From Anaerolineae bacterium (GTDB lineage: Bacteria; Pseudomonadota; Alphaproteobacteria; DSM-16000; Inquilinaceae), in contig JANQQD010000053.1 in assembly GCA_028285185.1 (NCBI GenBank), positions 1 through 64,000 on the forward strand: a stretch of DNA of 64,000 bases. The letters are read 5' to 3'. Below the pieces are notes generated by a model. That model was not told where the DNA came from and searched no databases. It saw only the letters and a list, made by a program, of their open reading frames with translations. Of the stretch, positions 8,569-17,396 are shown one piece after another (position 1 is the stretch's first letter; each line of letters begins with the position of its first letter). The position numbers and the translations under genes are program-made.

Positions 8569-9336
8569 ATGCGGGGATTGCGCGGTAAGACGGCGATCGT
8601 AACCGGCGCGGGCAGCGGAATCGGACGGGCGATCGCACTGCGCTTGGCGGACGAGGGTATGACGGTCGGCGTCCTCGACCTCAATCTGGACACCGCGACC
8701 GAGACTGCGCGGCTATGCGACGGGCTGGACGGGCGGGCGCACGTGCTGCACTGCGACATCACGGACTACGCCGCCGTTGCGGCGGCTGTCGATGGCTTCG
8801 AAGCACGAGTGGCTGCGATCGATGCGCTGATCAACAACGCGGGCTGGGATCAGCCGATTCCGTTTCTGGAGACGGAGCCGGAGTTCTGGGACCGCGTTAT
8901 CGCGATCAACCTCACGGGTGCCTTGAACATGCACCATGTCGTGCTGCCGCGCATGGCTGCGCGCAACAGCGGCAAGGTGGTGAACATCGCATCCGACGCT
9001 GCAAGGGTCGGCTCCACCGGCGAGGCGGTCTATTCCGCCTGCAAGGGTGGGCTGGTGGCCTTCGGCAAGGCGGTCGCGCGCGAGCTGGCCCGCAAGAACA
9101 TTTGCATCAATGCTGTCTGCCCCGGGCCTACGGAGACGCCGCTGTTTCAATCCTTCCTCGGCGAGGGGGACTACGGCGCCCGACTTCACGAGGGCCTGAA
9201 GCGGGCGATCCCGCTCAGGCGCCTTGGCCGGGCCGACGACGTCCCGGGCATCGTCGCCTTCTTCGCCAGCGATGACGCCGACTACATTACCGGACAGGTG
9301 ATCAGCGTGTCCGGTGGACTGACGATGCACGGCTGA
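8569..9336 (+). CDS. SDR family dehydrogenase, 2-hydroxycyclohexanecarboxyl-CoA dehydrogenase (BadH)-like
   Basis: 255 residues, the classic SDR length. The cofactor-binding TGAGSGIG lies near the N-terminus; [17 protein letters not shown], the catalytic serine in NIASDAARV and YSACK (YxxxK) follow. The wording NNAGWD / INLTGAL.MHH / [16 protein letters not shown] / CPGPTET / [14 protein letters not shown] closely resembles BadH of Rhodopseudomonas, which oxidises 2-hydroxycyclohexane-1-carboxyl-CoA in alicyclic acid degradation. The start at 8569 has GGAG 8-9 bp upstream. The paaY gene begins 18 bp downstream, so the two form a short operon. Substrate specificity is inferred. Confidence 0.85.
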   Translation: MRGLRGKTAIVTGAGSGIGRAIALRLADEGMTVGVLDLNLDTATETARLCDGLDGRAHVLHCDITDYAAVAAAVDGFEARVAAIDALINNAGWDQPIPFLETEPEFWDRVIAINLTGALNMHHVVLPRMAARNSGKVVNIASDAARVGSTGEAVYSACKGGLVAFGKAVARELARKNICINAVCPGPTETPLFQSFLGEGDYGARLHEGLKRAIPLRRLGRADDVPGIVAFFASDDADYITGQVISVSGGLTMHG

Positions 9337-9354
9337 CCCGGGCGGGAGATTTCC

Positions 9355-9957
9355 ATGCCGATTTACGAGATCGACGGGCTGCGGCCGGTCGTGCACCCGA
9401 CCGCGTTCGTTCACGAGACCGCGGTGCTGATCGGGGACGTCATTGTTGGGCGGAATTGCTACATCGCCCCGCACGCCTCGCTGCGTGGCGATTTCGGCCG
9501 GCTGATTGTCGGCGACGGCGCCAATGTGCAGGACAGCTGTACGATGCACGGCTTTCCGGGCACCGACACGGTGATCGAACCTGACGGCCATATCGGCCAT
9601 GGCGCGGTGCTGCATGGCTGCATCGTGCGCACGAATGCGATGGTGGGCATGAACGCGGTCGTCATGGATGGCGCAGTGGTCGGAGAAAGCGCGTTCGTCG
9701 CGGCCCTGACCTTCGTCAAGGCCCGGTTCGAGATACCGGCGCGGACGCTGGTTGCCGGCGTGCCCGGCCGCATCGTGCGCGAGCTGACCGATGAAGAGGT
9801 CGCCTGGAAGCGCACTGGGACGGCGGAGTATCAAGATCTTACGGTGCGCAGCCTGACGACCATGCGGCCATGCACACCACTGGCCGAGCCAGAGCCCGAC
9901 CGCGCCCGTTTCCAGCCGGGCGAACTGGCACCGAAATACGCCACAGAGGGGCGCTAG
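9355..9957 (+). CDS. paaY: PaaY-like hexapeptide-repeat thioesterase / gamma-carbonic-anhydrase fold protein
   Basis: 200 residues. Left-handed beta-helix protein whose first half is made of hexapeptide turns ([24 protein letters not shown]). The segments [23 protein letters not shown] and [15 protein letters not shown] match PaaY of phenylacetate degradation almost phrase by phrase, and the C-terminal [18 protein letters not shown] is also PaaY-like. PaaY hydrolyses dead-end CoA thioesters formed during phenylacetate catabolism. Metal-ligand histidines are present in the HGC and HGF segments. Good ribosome-binding site (GGGAG). Its only companion is the BadH-like gene; no paaABCDE genes are in the window. 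Confidence 0.88.
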   Translation: MPIYEIDGLRPVVHPTAFVHETAVLIGDVIVGRNCYIAPHASLRGDFGRLIVGDGANVQDSCTMHGFPGTDTVIEPDGHIGHGAVLHGCIVRTNAMVGMNAVVMDGAVVGESAFVAALTFVKARFEIPARTLVAGVPGRIVRELTDEEVAWKRTGTAEYQDLTVRSLTTMRPCTPLAEPEPDRARFQPGELAPKYATEGR

Positions 9958-9982
9958 CAGGCCAGCCAGGCAGCGGCCTGCT
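9956..9982. terminator. Hairpin between convergent genes
   Basis: An 8-bp perfect stem (9956-9963 with 9975-9982) and an 11-nt loop directly at the end of paaY, before the convergent small secreted-protein gene. There is no T-run, so it is only a possible bidirectional terminator. Confidence 0.35.
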
Positions 9983-10005
9983 GCCGGGAGAGGCTCGCCC
10001 GATGC

Positions 10006-10275
10006 CTAATCGATCGGCTGCGTCAGCGGTTCTTTCTCGTCCTTATGGGCGAGGCTCCAGGCGTAGGCTTCCGGAATCTCAACGAAGATGCCGGCGGCCG
10101 CTGGCTCAAGAGCTTCAAGGCCGAACGGCTTGATGCCATCGGCGGCCTCGACGAACTCCAGCTTGTCGGCGACCGGCTTGTCTTCGTGATGGGCAATGGC
10201 GGCGGGCATCGCCACAAGAAGCGCTGCCGCGGCAGCGGCGCCAGCTGCGATGAGACCTCTCGGAACAGCACACAT
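10006..10275 (-). CDS. Small secreted or periplasmic hypothetical protein
   Basis: 89 residues. A clear Sec signal peptide covers residues 1 to about 28 (Ala-rich core, cleavage near AIA-HHEDK). The mature part is about 60 residues, acidic, with no cysteines and no recognised domain. The start is decided by AGGAG 9 bp upstream of ATG 10275. It is transcribed alone, convergent with paaY. No function can be assigned. Confidence 0.7.
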   Translation of the reverse strand: MCAVPRGLIAAGAAAAAALLVAMPAAIAHHEDKPVADKLEFVEAADGIKPFGLEALEPAAAGIFVEIPEAYAWSLAHKDEKEPLTQPID

Positions 10276-10624
10276 GTCTCAAATCTCCTTATGCGGGCAA
10301 ACGCCGCACTCTCAAACGGCTGCCACGTGCGCACGAAGCATCGTCGGTGGCAGAAGTCAAGGCCATGCCGGCACTGCTGATGCGCGCAGGCCCCCAGTGT
10401 TCCGATTGATAGGATACCAGCATTCGGGATGACCGTCATTTCGAACATCGCCACGCTGGCCGAGACCGTTCGGGCGACCGGCAGTCAGGCGCATTGACCA
10501 AGCCAATGCGTGTATCTACACTCTTGTGAGCCTTACGCTGCCAGATCGTTTAAGACGCTGTTAACCAAGCGGCCAACGCGACTATGCTTGGCCTTTCGTC
10601 CCGCCGCGACAAGGAAAAGTGAAG
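10276..10624. other. Divergent intergenic region upstream of thiolase
   Basis: About 350 bp between the divergent small secreted-protein gene and the thiolase gene. It holds a good sigma70-like promoter for the thiolase (listed separately). Otherwise no gene, RNA or repeat is seen. Confidence 0.5.
10494..10522 (+). promoter_or_regulatory. Sigma70-like promoter of the thiolase gene
   Basis: TTGACC (10494-10499), a 17-bp spacer and TACACT (10517-10522), about 100 bp upstream of the thiolase start and in the right orientation. Seen in sequence; activity inferred. Confidence 0.45.
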
Positions 10625-11800
10625 ATGCAGGAGATCGTCATCACCGGTGCCGCCCGGACCCCGATCGGCTCGTTCAGCGGTGCCCTTGCCAGCGTTCCCG
10701 CCCATGAACTCGGGACCATCGCCATCGTCGAGGCGATGAAACGCTCCAACGTGGCGCCGGAGGATGTGTCCGAAGTGGTCATGGGCCAGATCCTGACCGC
10801 TGCGGCGGGCGCCAATCCGGCACGGCAGGCTGCCATGGCGGCCGGCATACCTGCGGAGAAGACCGCCTATACGCTCAACCAGCTCTGCGGCTCGGGCCTG
10901 CGGGCTGTCGCCCAGGCCTATCAGAGCATCCTGACCGGGCAGAACGAGATCGTCGTGGCGGGCGGGCAAGAGAGCATGACCCAGGCGCCGCATGCGATGC
11001 ATCTGAGGGCCGGCACCAAGATGGGCGATGCCCCGATGGTCGACACCATGCTGAGAGACGCGTTGATCGACGTGTTCCACGGCTATCACATGGGCATGAC
11101 GGCCGAGAACGTGGCTGAGCGGTGGCAGATCACCCGCGACCAGCAGGATCAGTTCGCGGCGGAATCCCAGCGCCGGGCGTCGGAGGCTCAGGCCGCCGGT
11201 CGTTTCGCAGCCGAGATCGTGCCCGTGACGATCAAGGGCCGTAAGGGCGACACGGTGGTGGAACATGACGAGGGCGTGCGCCCCGGCACGACGGCGGACA
11301 AGCTCGGCGGCCTGCGCCCGGCCTTCAAGAAAGACGGTTCCGTGACGGCCGGCAGCTCGTCGACCATCAACGACGGCGGGGCCGCCTTGGTGGTGATGAG
11401 CCGTGACACGGCTGATGCCCGCGGTATCAAGCCGTTGGCCCGCATCGTCTCATGGGCCACGGCCGGTGTCGATCCGGCGGTCATGGGTACCGGGCCGATC
11501 CCGGCCAGCCGCAAGGCGCTGGAGCTGGCGGGTTGGGACATCGACACGCCCGACCTGATCGAAGCCAACGAGGCCTTTGCCGCCCAGGCCTGCGCCGTCG
11601 TCAAGGATCTCGGCTTCGCCGACGAAAAGGTGAACGTCAACGGTGGCGCCATCGCTCTTGGCCATCCTGTCGGCGCGTCGGGCGCCCGGGTGCTGATCAC
11701 GCTGCTGCACGAGATGGAGAAGCGGGACGTCAAGCGCGGCCTGACGACCCTGTGCATCGGTGGCGGCATGGGCATCGCCATGTGCGTCGAGCGCGACTGA
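10625..11800 (+). CDS. Acetyl-CoA C-acetyltransferase (thiolase)
   Basis: 391 residues, standard for biosynthetic thiolase (PhaA/AtoB type), which condenses two acetyl-CoA to acetoacetyl-CoA or runs in reverse. The nucleophilic Cys88 is in LNQLCGSGL, the catalytic histidine in NGGAIALGHPVGASG and the second cysteine in the C-terminal CIGGGMGIAMCVE. The ATG at 10625 has a purine-rich site (AAGGAAAAG) upstream; the GTG six bases earlier is less likely. No phaB or phaC is adjacent, so a role in polyhydroxybutyrate synthesis versus degradation cannot be decided. A strong hairpin follows the stop. Confidence 0.93.
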   Translation: MQEIVITGAARTPIGSFSGALASVPAHELGTIAIVEAMKRSNVAPEDVSEVVMGQILTAAAGANPARQAAMAAGIPAEKTAYTLNQLCGSGLRAVAQAYQSILTGQNEIVVAGGQESMTQAPHAMHLRAGTKMGDAPMVDTMLRDALIDVFHGYHMGMTAENVAERWQITRDQQDQFAAESQRRASEAQAAGRFAAEIVPVTIKGRKGDTVVEHDEGVRPGTTADKLGGLRPAFKKDGSVTAGSSSTINDGGAALVVMSRDTADARGIKPLARIVSWATAGVDPAVMGTGPIPASRKALELAGWDIDTPDLIEANEAFAAQACAVVKDLGFADEKVNVNGGAIALGHPVGASGARVLITLLHEMEKRDVKRGLTTLCIGGGMGIAMCVERD

Positions 11801-11808
11801 CCGGGTAC

Positions 11809-11850
11809 GGGCTGCCGGTCCGGTACCGTTCCGTAACGGACCGGCAGCCC
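11809..11850 (+). terminator. Terminator hairpin after the thiolase gene
   Basis: A 14-bp perfect inverted repeat (11809-11822 with 11837-11850) around a 14-nt loop, starting 9 bp after the thiolase stop and followed by TCTGCTTT. This fits a Rho-independent terminator with a weak T-tract and separates the thiolase from the MarR gene. Confidence 0.65.
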
Positions 11851-11866
11851 TCTGCTTTCGCTTGCC

Positions 11867-12340
11867 ATGTCTGAGGACTCTGCCCGAGCGGCCGTTTCGG
11901 CCCCTGCCGATTGCACCTGCCTGGCATTGCGCATGGCGACGCGGCGCGTTACCCAGCTCTACGACCACTTTCTGGCCGACGCCGGCCTTCGCATAACGCA
12001 GTTCGGGCTGTTGGCCACGCTGCGTGTCGCCCAGCCTTTGTCGGTGACCGCCTTGGCGCAACGCATGGCGATGGACCGGACGACGTTGACGCGCAATCTG
12101 AAGCCGCTGGAACGGCTGGGGTTGATTGCGCTTGCCCCAGGTCCGGACCGACGGACGCGCACCGTGCAGCTGACCGATGCCGGGCGCGACGCAGTGCGGC
12201 GGGCTGCCCCGCTGTGGCGCGATGCCCAGGCGGTGATGGCCGAGGCGATGGGGGCCGACCGCCTGGGTCAGCTGCACGATCTGCTGGGGGCCAGCGTTGC
12301 ACCCGCCGATCGGCTGCTGGGCGATGTCGCCGAGCCTTGA
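11867..12340 (+). CDS. MarR family transcriptional regulator
   Basis: 157 residues. A winged helix-turn-helix regulator: an N-terminal dimerisation helix (LALRMATRRVTQLYDHFL), the HTH around SVTALAQRMAMDRTTLTRNLKPLERLGLI, the wing PGPDRRTRTVQLT, and C-terminal dimerisation helices. Two N-terminal cysteines (CTCLALR) are typical of a subset of MarR proteins, but a redox role is not shown. The stop abuts the start of the GNAT gene (12340/12341), indicating co-transcription. The likely target is its own operon. Confidence 0.88.
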   Translation: MSEDSARAAVSAPADCTCLALRMATRRVTQLYDHFLADAGLRITQFGLLATLRVAQPLSVTALAQRMAMDRTTLTRNLKPLERLGLIALAPGPDRRTRTVQLTDAGRDAVRRAAPLWRDAQAVMAEAMGADRLGQLHDLLGASVAPADRLLGDVAEP

Positions 12341-12823
12341 ATGGCAGACAGGGACAGTTCTGCGGTGACCGGGTATTCCATCAGAGATATTGGAAGGGAC
12401 GATTACGCCCAGTGGGCGACGCTCTGGCAGGGGTACAATGCCTTCTACGGCCGCGCCGGTCCCACAGGCATTTCCAATGAGATCACGCAGGCCACCTGGA
12501 GCCGGTTCTTCGATCCCAGCGAACCGGTGTTCGCCCTGGTCGCGGACGATGCGGGATCGCTGCTCGGGCTCGCCCATTTCATCTTCCACCGCAACACCAT
12601 CACACTGGGCCCGGCCTGCTATATGCAGGACCTTTTCACCCGCGACGACACGCGCGGGCGGGGCGTGGGGCGTGCCCTGATCGCGGCCGTGCGCGATCGG
12701 GCAAAGGCGGCGGGGGCCGGCCGCCTCTACTGGCACACGCATGAAACCAACGAGCGCGCGATGGCGCTCTACGACACCGTTGCGCGGAAGTCCGGGTTCA
12801 TCGTCTATCGCGCCGAGCTGTAA
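12341..12823 (+). CDS. GNAT family N-acetyltransferase
   Basis: 160 residues. The acetyl-CoA-binding motif A is visible in MQDLFTRDDTRGRGVGRALIAAV, and the C-terminal GNAT pattern in RLYWHTHETNERAMALYDTVARKSGFIVYR. The acceptor is unknown. The first base follows the MarR stop directly, so it is translationally linked to that regulator. It converges on a LysR gene 15 bp downstream. Confidence 0.88.
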   Translation: MADRDSSAVTGYSIRDIGRDDYAQWATLWQGYNAFYGRAGPTGISNEITQATWSRFFDPSEPVFALVADDAGSLLGLAHFIFHRNTITLGPACYMQDLFTRDDTRGRGVGRALIAAVRDRAKAAGAGRLYWHTHETNERAMALYDTVARKSGFIVYRAEL

Positions 12824-12838
12824 GGGCGCGGCAGGGCA

Positions 12839-13711
12839 TCAGGCAGGCTGCGTGCGGCCGGTCGCACCTAGAATGCAACGCGCAAGTTCTGTGATCAGGT
12901 CGTCGGAAAGGTCCTGGCGCCAGCGCAGCCCGATCGTGCGCACCAAGCCGAGATCGGTCACGGAGAGTGCCACCACCCCTCTGGTTGCCAGGCTTCGTGG
13001 CGCGATGGCGACACCGATGCCGCGGGCCACGAGAAGCATGGCCAGATCGTCGCGATCCACACGCGCCGCTGCTGCGAGTGTCAGCCCGGCGCGCTGCAAT
13101 GTGCCGGCGCGCAATTCGCAGGCCCCGCGCAGGATCAGCCGATCGTCGGCGAAATCCTGAACTCTTGCTGTCAGTCGGTCCGATTGCGCCAGCCGATGCT
13201 GTGGCGAGACGCACAGCACATAGGGCTCCCGCCACAGATCCCTGACCGCGCCATCCACGCCGTCCACGGTCGTCCAGGCAACGTCGATCCGCCCTTTTGT
13301 CAGCCAGTCGGCAAGATCAGCCTCAGTTCCCTCGCGCACACGCAGATCGTGGTCGCTGATGGTGCGGCCGATGGCATCGGCGGCTTCGGCGACTTGGTCG
13401 GTCGGCAGGGTCTTCAGAACCCCCAGCCGAAGGCGTGGCACCGCTTCCGCCGCTTCGGCGAGGCTGTTCTTTGCCATTTGGCAGCGCCGGAGAATGTCGA
13501 CGGCATGGTCGTAGAGCCGAAGCGCCTTTGCATTGGGCCTGATCCGATGTGCACCGGCACGGCGGTCGAACAGTGTATGGCCGACATCGGCTTCAAGCGC
13601 ACGCAGGCCGGCGGACACAGCGGGCTGCGACAGATGCAGCCGCTCGGCAGCAGCGGTCACGCTTCGGCTCTCGATAACGGCGGCCAGGATGCGAAGGTTC
13701 TGGATCTTCAT
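12839..13711 (-). CDS. LysR family transcriptional regulator (divergent to DMT exporter)
   Basis: 290 residues. N-terminal winged HTH (IQNLRILAAVIESRSVTAAAERLHL, SQPAVSAGLRALE) followed by a periplasmic-binding-protein-like effector domain (about 90-285). It is divergent from the DMT transporter gene, 92 bp apart, the usual layout in which a LysR protein controls the neighbour. The effector is unknown. Confidence 0.9.
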   Translation of the reverse strand: MKIQNLRILAAVIESRSVTAAAERLHLSQPAVSAGLRALEADVGHTLFDRRAGAHRIRPNAKALRLYDHAVDILRRCQMAKNSLAEAAEAVPRLRLGVLKTLPTDQVAEAADAIGRTISDHDLRVREGTEADLADWLTKGRIDVAWTTVDGVDGAVRDLWREPYVLCVSPQHRLAQSDRLTARVQDFADDRLILRGACELRAGTLQRAGLTLAAAARVDRDDLAMLLVARGIGVAIAPRSLATRGVVALSVTDLGLVRTIGLRWRQDLSDDLITELARCILGATGRTQPA

Positions 13712-13803
13712 CAGAATTTTCTATCAAGAATTGCTTGAAACATCGAATATCATTATGCAAGTGCTGCGGCTAGTCTGCACCCGGACAATGTGGAGCGGCG
13801 GCC

Positions 13804-14733
13804 ATGACCGGCACCGGCCGAAACGACCCCTCGGCGGACCCGGGCGGTGCGAATGACGGTACGAAGATCGTCGGATACGCCTGTGCCGGCATGGTGATCG
13901 TTCTGTTTTCCGGATTCACCCTGTTGTCGCGGTTCGGCATGCAGACCGGGCTGTCGATGCTCGACCTGGCGGCGCTCAGGTTCGGCATCGGTGGCCTTCT
14001 GCTTCTGCCGATCTTTCTGCGATACGGACGATGTGGGCTGACGGTCTGGCAAACGCTGCTGCTGGCCCTGTCCGGCGGCCTGGGCTTTGCCCTCTGCGCC
14101 TATGGCGGGTTCCTCTTGGCGCCGGCCGCCCATGGGTCGGTGCTACTGCACGGCACATTGCCGCTCAGCACTCTGGTTCTGATCTGGCTTTCGTCCCGGA
14201 CTGTCCATGGCCACGGCTCGCTTGTCGGTTACGCGCTGATCGCCGCGGGCGTTCTGGCCATGGTGGGGGACAGTCTGACCGGCGCCACGGGGCGGCAGCT
14301 TGCCGGCGACGGCCTGCTGCTGGCGGCATCGCTCAGCTGGTCGTTCTATGGGCTTATGGCCAAGCAGCTCGGATTGCGGCCGATCAATGCCGCGGCCATG
14401 GTGGCCGTTGTGTCAATGCTGGCCTTTCTGCCTGTTTACGCCGTGATCGCCGACGGCACGCTGTTCAGCACGCCTTGGCGAGAGGTCGTGGTGCAGGCGG
14501 TCTTTCAGGGGGTGCTGATCGGTGTGGTCTCGATCTTCGTCTATACGCAGGCGGTGCATCGCCTCGGGGCGTCCGCAACGGCGACTTTCACGGCAGCCGT
14601 CCCCTGCGTCACGACCGTCGCGGCCATTCCGATGCTGTCAGAATGGCCGACCCTCGGCATGGGACTGGGCGTCGCGGCCGTCACCGTCGGATTGCTGATC
14701 GCGGTCCGGCGCCCCAGCCGCCAGCATTCCTGA
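13804..14733 (+). CDS. DMT family (EamA) transporter
   Basis: 309 residues with about ten hydrophobic helices arranged as two five-helix EamA repeats, the first after a short charged N-terminus (TGTGRNDPSADPG). The family exports amino acids or other metabolites from the inner membrane; the substrate is not readable. It is divergent from a LysR regulator that is its likely controller. Convergent GNAT gene 12 bp beyond its stop. Confidence 0.9.
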   Translation: MTGTGRNDPSADPGGANDGTKIVGYACAGMVIVLFSGFTLLSRFGMQTGLSMLDLAALRFGIGGLLLLPIFLRYGRCGLTVWQTLLLALSGGLGFALCAYGGFLLAPAAHGSVLLHGTLPLSTLVLIWLSSRTVHGHGSLVGYALIAAGVLAMVGDSLTGATGRQLAGDGLLLAASLSWSFYGLMAKQLGLRPINAAAMVAVVSMLAFLPVYAVIADGTLFSTPWREVVVQAVFQGVLIGVVSIFVYTQAVHRLGASATATFTAAVPCVTTVAAIPMLSEWPTLGMGLGVAAVTVGLLIAVRRPSRQHS

Positions 14734-14745
14734 ACCTCAGGCTAC

Positions 14746-15276
14746 TCACCTCAGCGTTGCATGCATGACCGTACTGGCTGCTCCGTTGAGGAAGCTCGTC
14801 CGCGTATCGGTGAAGCCGAGTTGCTGGGCCAGGCGCAGGGAACGGTCGTTCTGGGGATGGATCGCGCAGACGACGCGGTCGGATGGCACGCGCACCGTCG
14901 CCCATTGAAGGGCCGCGCGACCCGCCTCCAGCGCATAGCCGCTGCCCTGGGCCGACGGGATCATGACCCAGCCCATTTCCGGCAGGTCGTCGACATCAGG
15001 GCCCATCTCGCGGCGAAACCGGCCGAACCCGATTTCGCCGATGGGGAGCAGTTCGGGCCGTGTTCGGATGACCCAAAAACCGTATCCGAACAGCGACCAC
15101 AGTCCACCATACCGCAGCAGCCGATCCCAGATTTGCCGTCTGGATTGCGGCTCCGCCGAGATGAAGCGCAGCACGTCCGGGTCTTGCCACAAGGTCAGGC
15201 AGAAGGCGAAATCGCCGATCACATGGGGGCTTAGCAGGAGCCTGTCGGTGGTGATCGTCCGGTCCGGATCAGTCAT
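14746..15276 (-). CDS. GNAT family N-acetyltransferase (RimJ/RimL-like)
   Basis: 176 residues from ATG 15276 (MTDPDRTITTDRLLL), the canonical beginning of RimJ/RimL-type acetyltransferases (TDRLLL). The core continues with EMGWVMIPSAQGSGYALEAGRAAL (acetyl-CoA loop) and NDRSLRLAQQLGF. These enzymes acetylate protein N-termini or small molecules; the target is unknown. In-frame codons upstream to 15384 lack a family match and were excluded. Confidence 0.87.
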   Translation of the reverse strand: MTDPDRTITTDRLLLSPHVIGDFAFCLTLWQDPDVLRFISAEPQSRRQIWDRLLRYGGLWSLFGYGFWVIRTRPELLPIGEIGFGRFRREMGPDVDDLPEMGWVMIPSAQGSGYALEAGRAALQWATVRVPSDRVVCAIHPQNDRSLRLAQQLGFTDTRTSFLNGAASTVMHATLR

Positions 15277-15403
15277 GGTGCTGCCGATGGCGTGCCGCGG
15301 TGCCGATGCCGAACGGCCCAGCCTTTGGACCATAGTGCGGGTCGCACTGCCGTAGAAGGGCCGGCGGGTTGGCGGGGGCGCCAATCCGCCGGACCGGGAA
15401 CAG

Positions 15404-16321
15404 TCAGTTCGCCGGTTTAGAGTCGCTGCAGGATCGCGGCGCCGCCTGCGGCAGCCGGGCGAGCGCGACGCCGCCGGCGACGATCAGGGTGGCGCCGACG
15501 GCTGTGGCAGGACCCGGGACCTCTCCGAAAGCGAAGACCCCGAGCGCCGCGGCGAAGATGATCCAGCTATAGCCGATCGGCCCGAGGATGGCTGCGTCGG
15601 CCAGGCGGAAGCCGCGCAGGTTGCTGTACTGCCCAGCAAGCCCAACCAGGCCAAGGGCCATGCAGACGCCAAGTGTGCCGATGTCGAGCGGTTGCCAGAG
15701 CAGCCAGGCTGGGATGGCCCAGAATAGGGTCGCAAGACCATGTACATAGAGCATCGTGGTCAGCCGGCGTTCCCGCATGGCCAGAATCTTCAGAAAGATC
15801 GTCTCGGCGGCCATCAGCAGGGCGCCCAAGAGTGCCATCCCTGCCATCGGGTCGATGCCGATGCCGGACGAGCCGTTGCGGGTTCCCTGCACCACCACGA
15901 AGGCTCCGAAGGCACAGGTTGCTGCTGCCAGCCAGTGCCAGGCACCCACCCGCTCTTTCAACAGCAGCACGGCCAGAACCACGACGAACATGCCTTCCGT
16001 CAGGCTCACGGCCGTGGCGTCCGCGATCGGCATGTTTGCGGCGGCATAGATGGCGCAGAAAGCGCCGGTGGTGCCGGTTGCCGTGCGCAGGAAGTGGAAC
16101 GCCGGGTGCGTTCCGCTCGGCCGCAAGGCGCCGCCGCCTTGGGCCACGACGATCGCAAACACCACAACGAAGCCGGTTCCGAGGCGCAGCAACATCAACT
16201 GTGCCACGGGCACCTGCGGCAGCATCTTGCCGGAGGCGAAGACGATCGAGAACAGCAGCGTGCCCAGCAGCACCCAGAGGATGCCGACCACCGTCGGTGT
16301 CCACCATGTCCGATTGTCCAT
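15404..16321 (-). CDS. DMT family (EamA) transporter
   Basis: 305 residues from ATG 16321 (MDNRTWWTP), preceded by a GGGA site; a start at 16351 is also possible. About ten transmembrane helices in two EamA repeats. The N-terminal repeat includes GKMLPQVPVAQLMLLRLG, typical of the inner-membrane drug/metabolite transporters. It is divergent from a LysR gene 130 bp away, repeating the regulator/exporter arrangement seen at 12.8-14.7 kb. Substrate unknown. Confidence 0.9.
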   Translation of the reverse strand: MDNRTWWTPTVVGILWVLLGTLLFSIVFASGKMLPQVPVAQLMLLRLGTGFVVVFAIVVAQGGGALRPSGTHPAFHFLRTATGTTGAFCAIYAAANMPIADATAVSLTEGMFVVVLAVLLLKERVGAWHWLAAATCAFGAFVVVQGTRNGSSGIGIDPMAGMALLGALLMAAETIFLKILAMRERRLTTMLYVHGLATLFWAIPAWLLWQPLDIGTLGVCMALGLVGLAGQYSNLRGFRLADAAILGPIGYSWIIFAAALGVFAFGEVPGPATAVGATLIVAGGVALARLPQAAPRSCSDSKPAN

Positions 16322-16451
16322 CACCCGGTCCCTGCGCGCTCGAATTGTCATGCTGCAAGCACGCTAGGCCGGCATCGGGTTCCGCAACATCTGGCAAGGC
16401 GCTATACCGGGTATTCGCCAGTGAATTCCGGTCAGTAGAGAGCATGCGCTG

Positions 16452-17357
16452 ATGAATTGGGAAGATCTGCAGCTTCTCCACGCCGTCTCAGAAACGGCGA
16501 ACCTCTCGGCGGCGGCGCGCCGCCTCGGCGCCAGCCAGCCCACCATGAGCCGCCGCTTGAGGTCACTTGAAGAGCGGCTGGGTGCACGGCTGTTCGACCG
16601 TTTGCCCAATGGCCTCGCACCGACTCCGGCGGGCCAGCGGTTGCTGCCGCTGTTGGCCGATATGGGAGCGGCAGCGGAGGCGATCTCGCGGGCACAAGCC
16701 GGGCTGGCGGATGAGGCAACCGGTGTGGTCCGGCTCTCGGTCGACGAGGTTGTGGCCCGGTTCATCACCGATCATCTGAGCGAGCTGACGGCAGCGGCGC
16801 CGGGTGTGTGCCTAGAAGTGCTGGCGCAGCACGAGTTCGCGAACTTGTCCCGGAGGGAAGCAGACCTGTTGATCCGCTCCTGCCTCCCGGACGGTCCAGA
16901 ACTCGTAACGCGCCGCCTTGGCGGCTTGGCCCATGCCGTTTACGGAGCGCGCCGGTACGTCGATGCCGTGCCGGCTGCGCGGACCGACGATCGCTATCGG
17001 CGCTGCGACTGGATCACCTATGCGGAATATCGCCTGTGGTTTCCGGCGAAGAAGCGGTGGTTGGACGGACGCACGGGGGGGCGGTCCCGGTTTGCCACTA
17101 ACCAGGCCACCGTGGCGCTGGACGGAGTTCGGGCCGGCATGGGGTTGGCGGTGCTACCCTGTGTCCTGGCGGATGCAGCGCCGGAAATCGTGCGCCTGAC
17201 CGAACCGGTGCCGGACCTGTTCGAGAACCTCTACCTGCTGATCCACCGTGACATTCTGCGTGAACCGATCGTACGCCAAGCGATCGACGCGCTGGTCGCG
17301 GTCTTCGGGCGGCACCACAACTGCCTTGAGGGCGATCGCCGCGCCACGGCCGCCTAA
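16452..17357 (+). CDS. LysR family transcriptional regulator (divergent to DMT exporter)
   Basis: 301 residues. HTH at the N-terminus (MNWEDLQLLHAVSETANL, SAAARRLGASQPTMSRRLRSLE), then a LysR substrate-binding domain. The WEDL opening and the short effector domain resemble LysR proteins that recognise amino-acid-like ligands, but this is only a resemblance. Likely controls the divergent DMT transporter. Confidence 0.9.
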   Translation: MNWEDLQLLHAVSETANLSAAARRLGASQPTMSRRLRSLEERLGARLFDRLPNGLAPTPAGQRLLPLLADMGAAAEAISRAQAGLADEATGVVRLSVDEVVARFITDHLSELTAAAPGVCLEVLAQHEFANLSRREADLLIRSCLPDGPELVTRRLGGLAHAVYGARRYVDAVPAARTDDRYRRCDWITYAEYRLWFPAKKRWLDGRTGGRSRFATNQATVALDGVRAGMGLAVLPCVLADAAPEIVRLTEPVPDLFENLYLLIHRDILREPIVRQAIDALVAVFGRHHNCLEGDRRATAA

Positions 17358-17396
17358 ACGGGGCCCTGGCGCGGAAACGATCGACCTCCCGAACGA

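Noticed and set aside
8713-9834. Minus-strand frame across the SDR and paaY genes
   Set aside because: Both plus-strand genes match known families closely.
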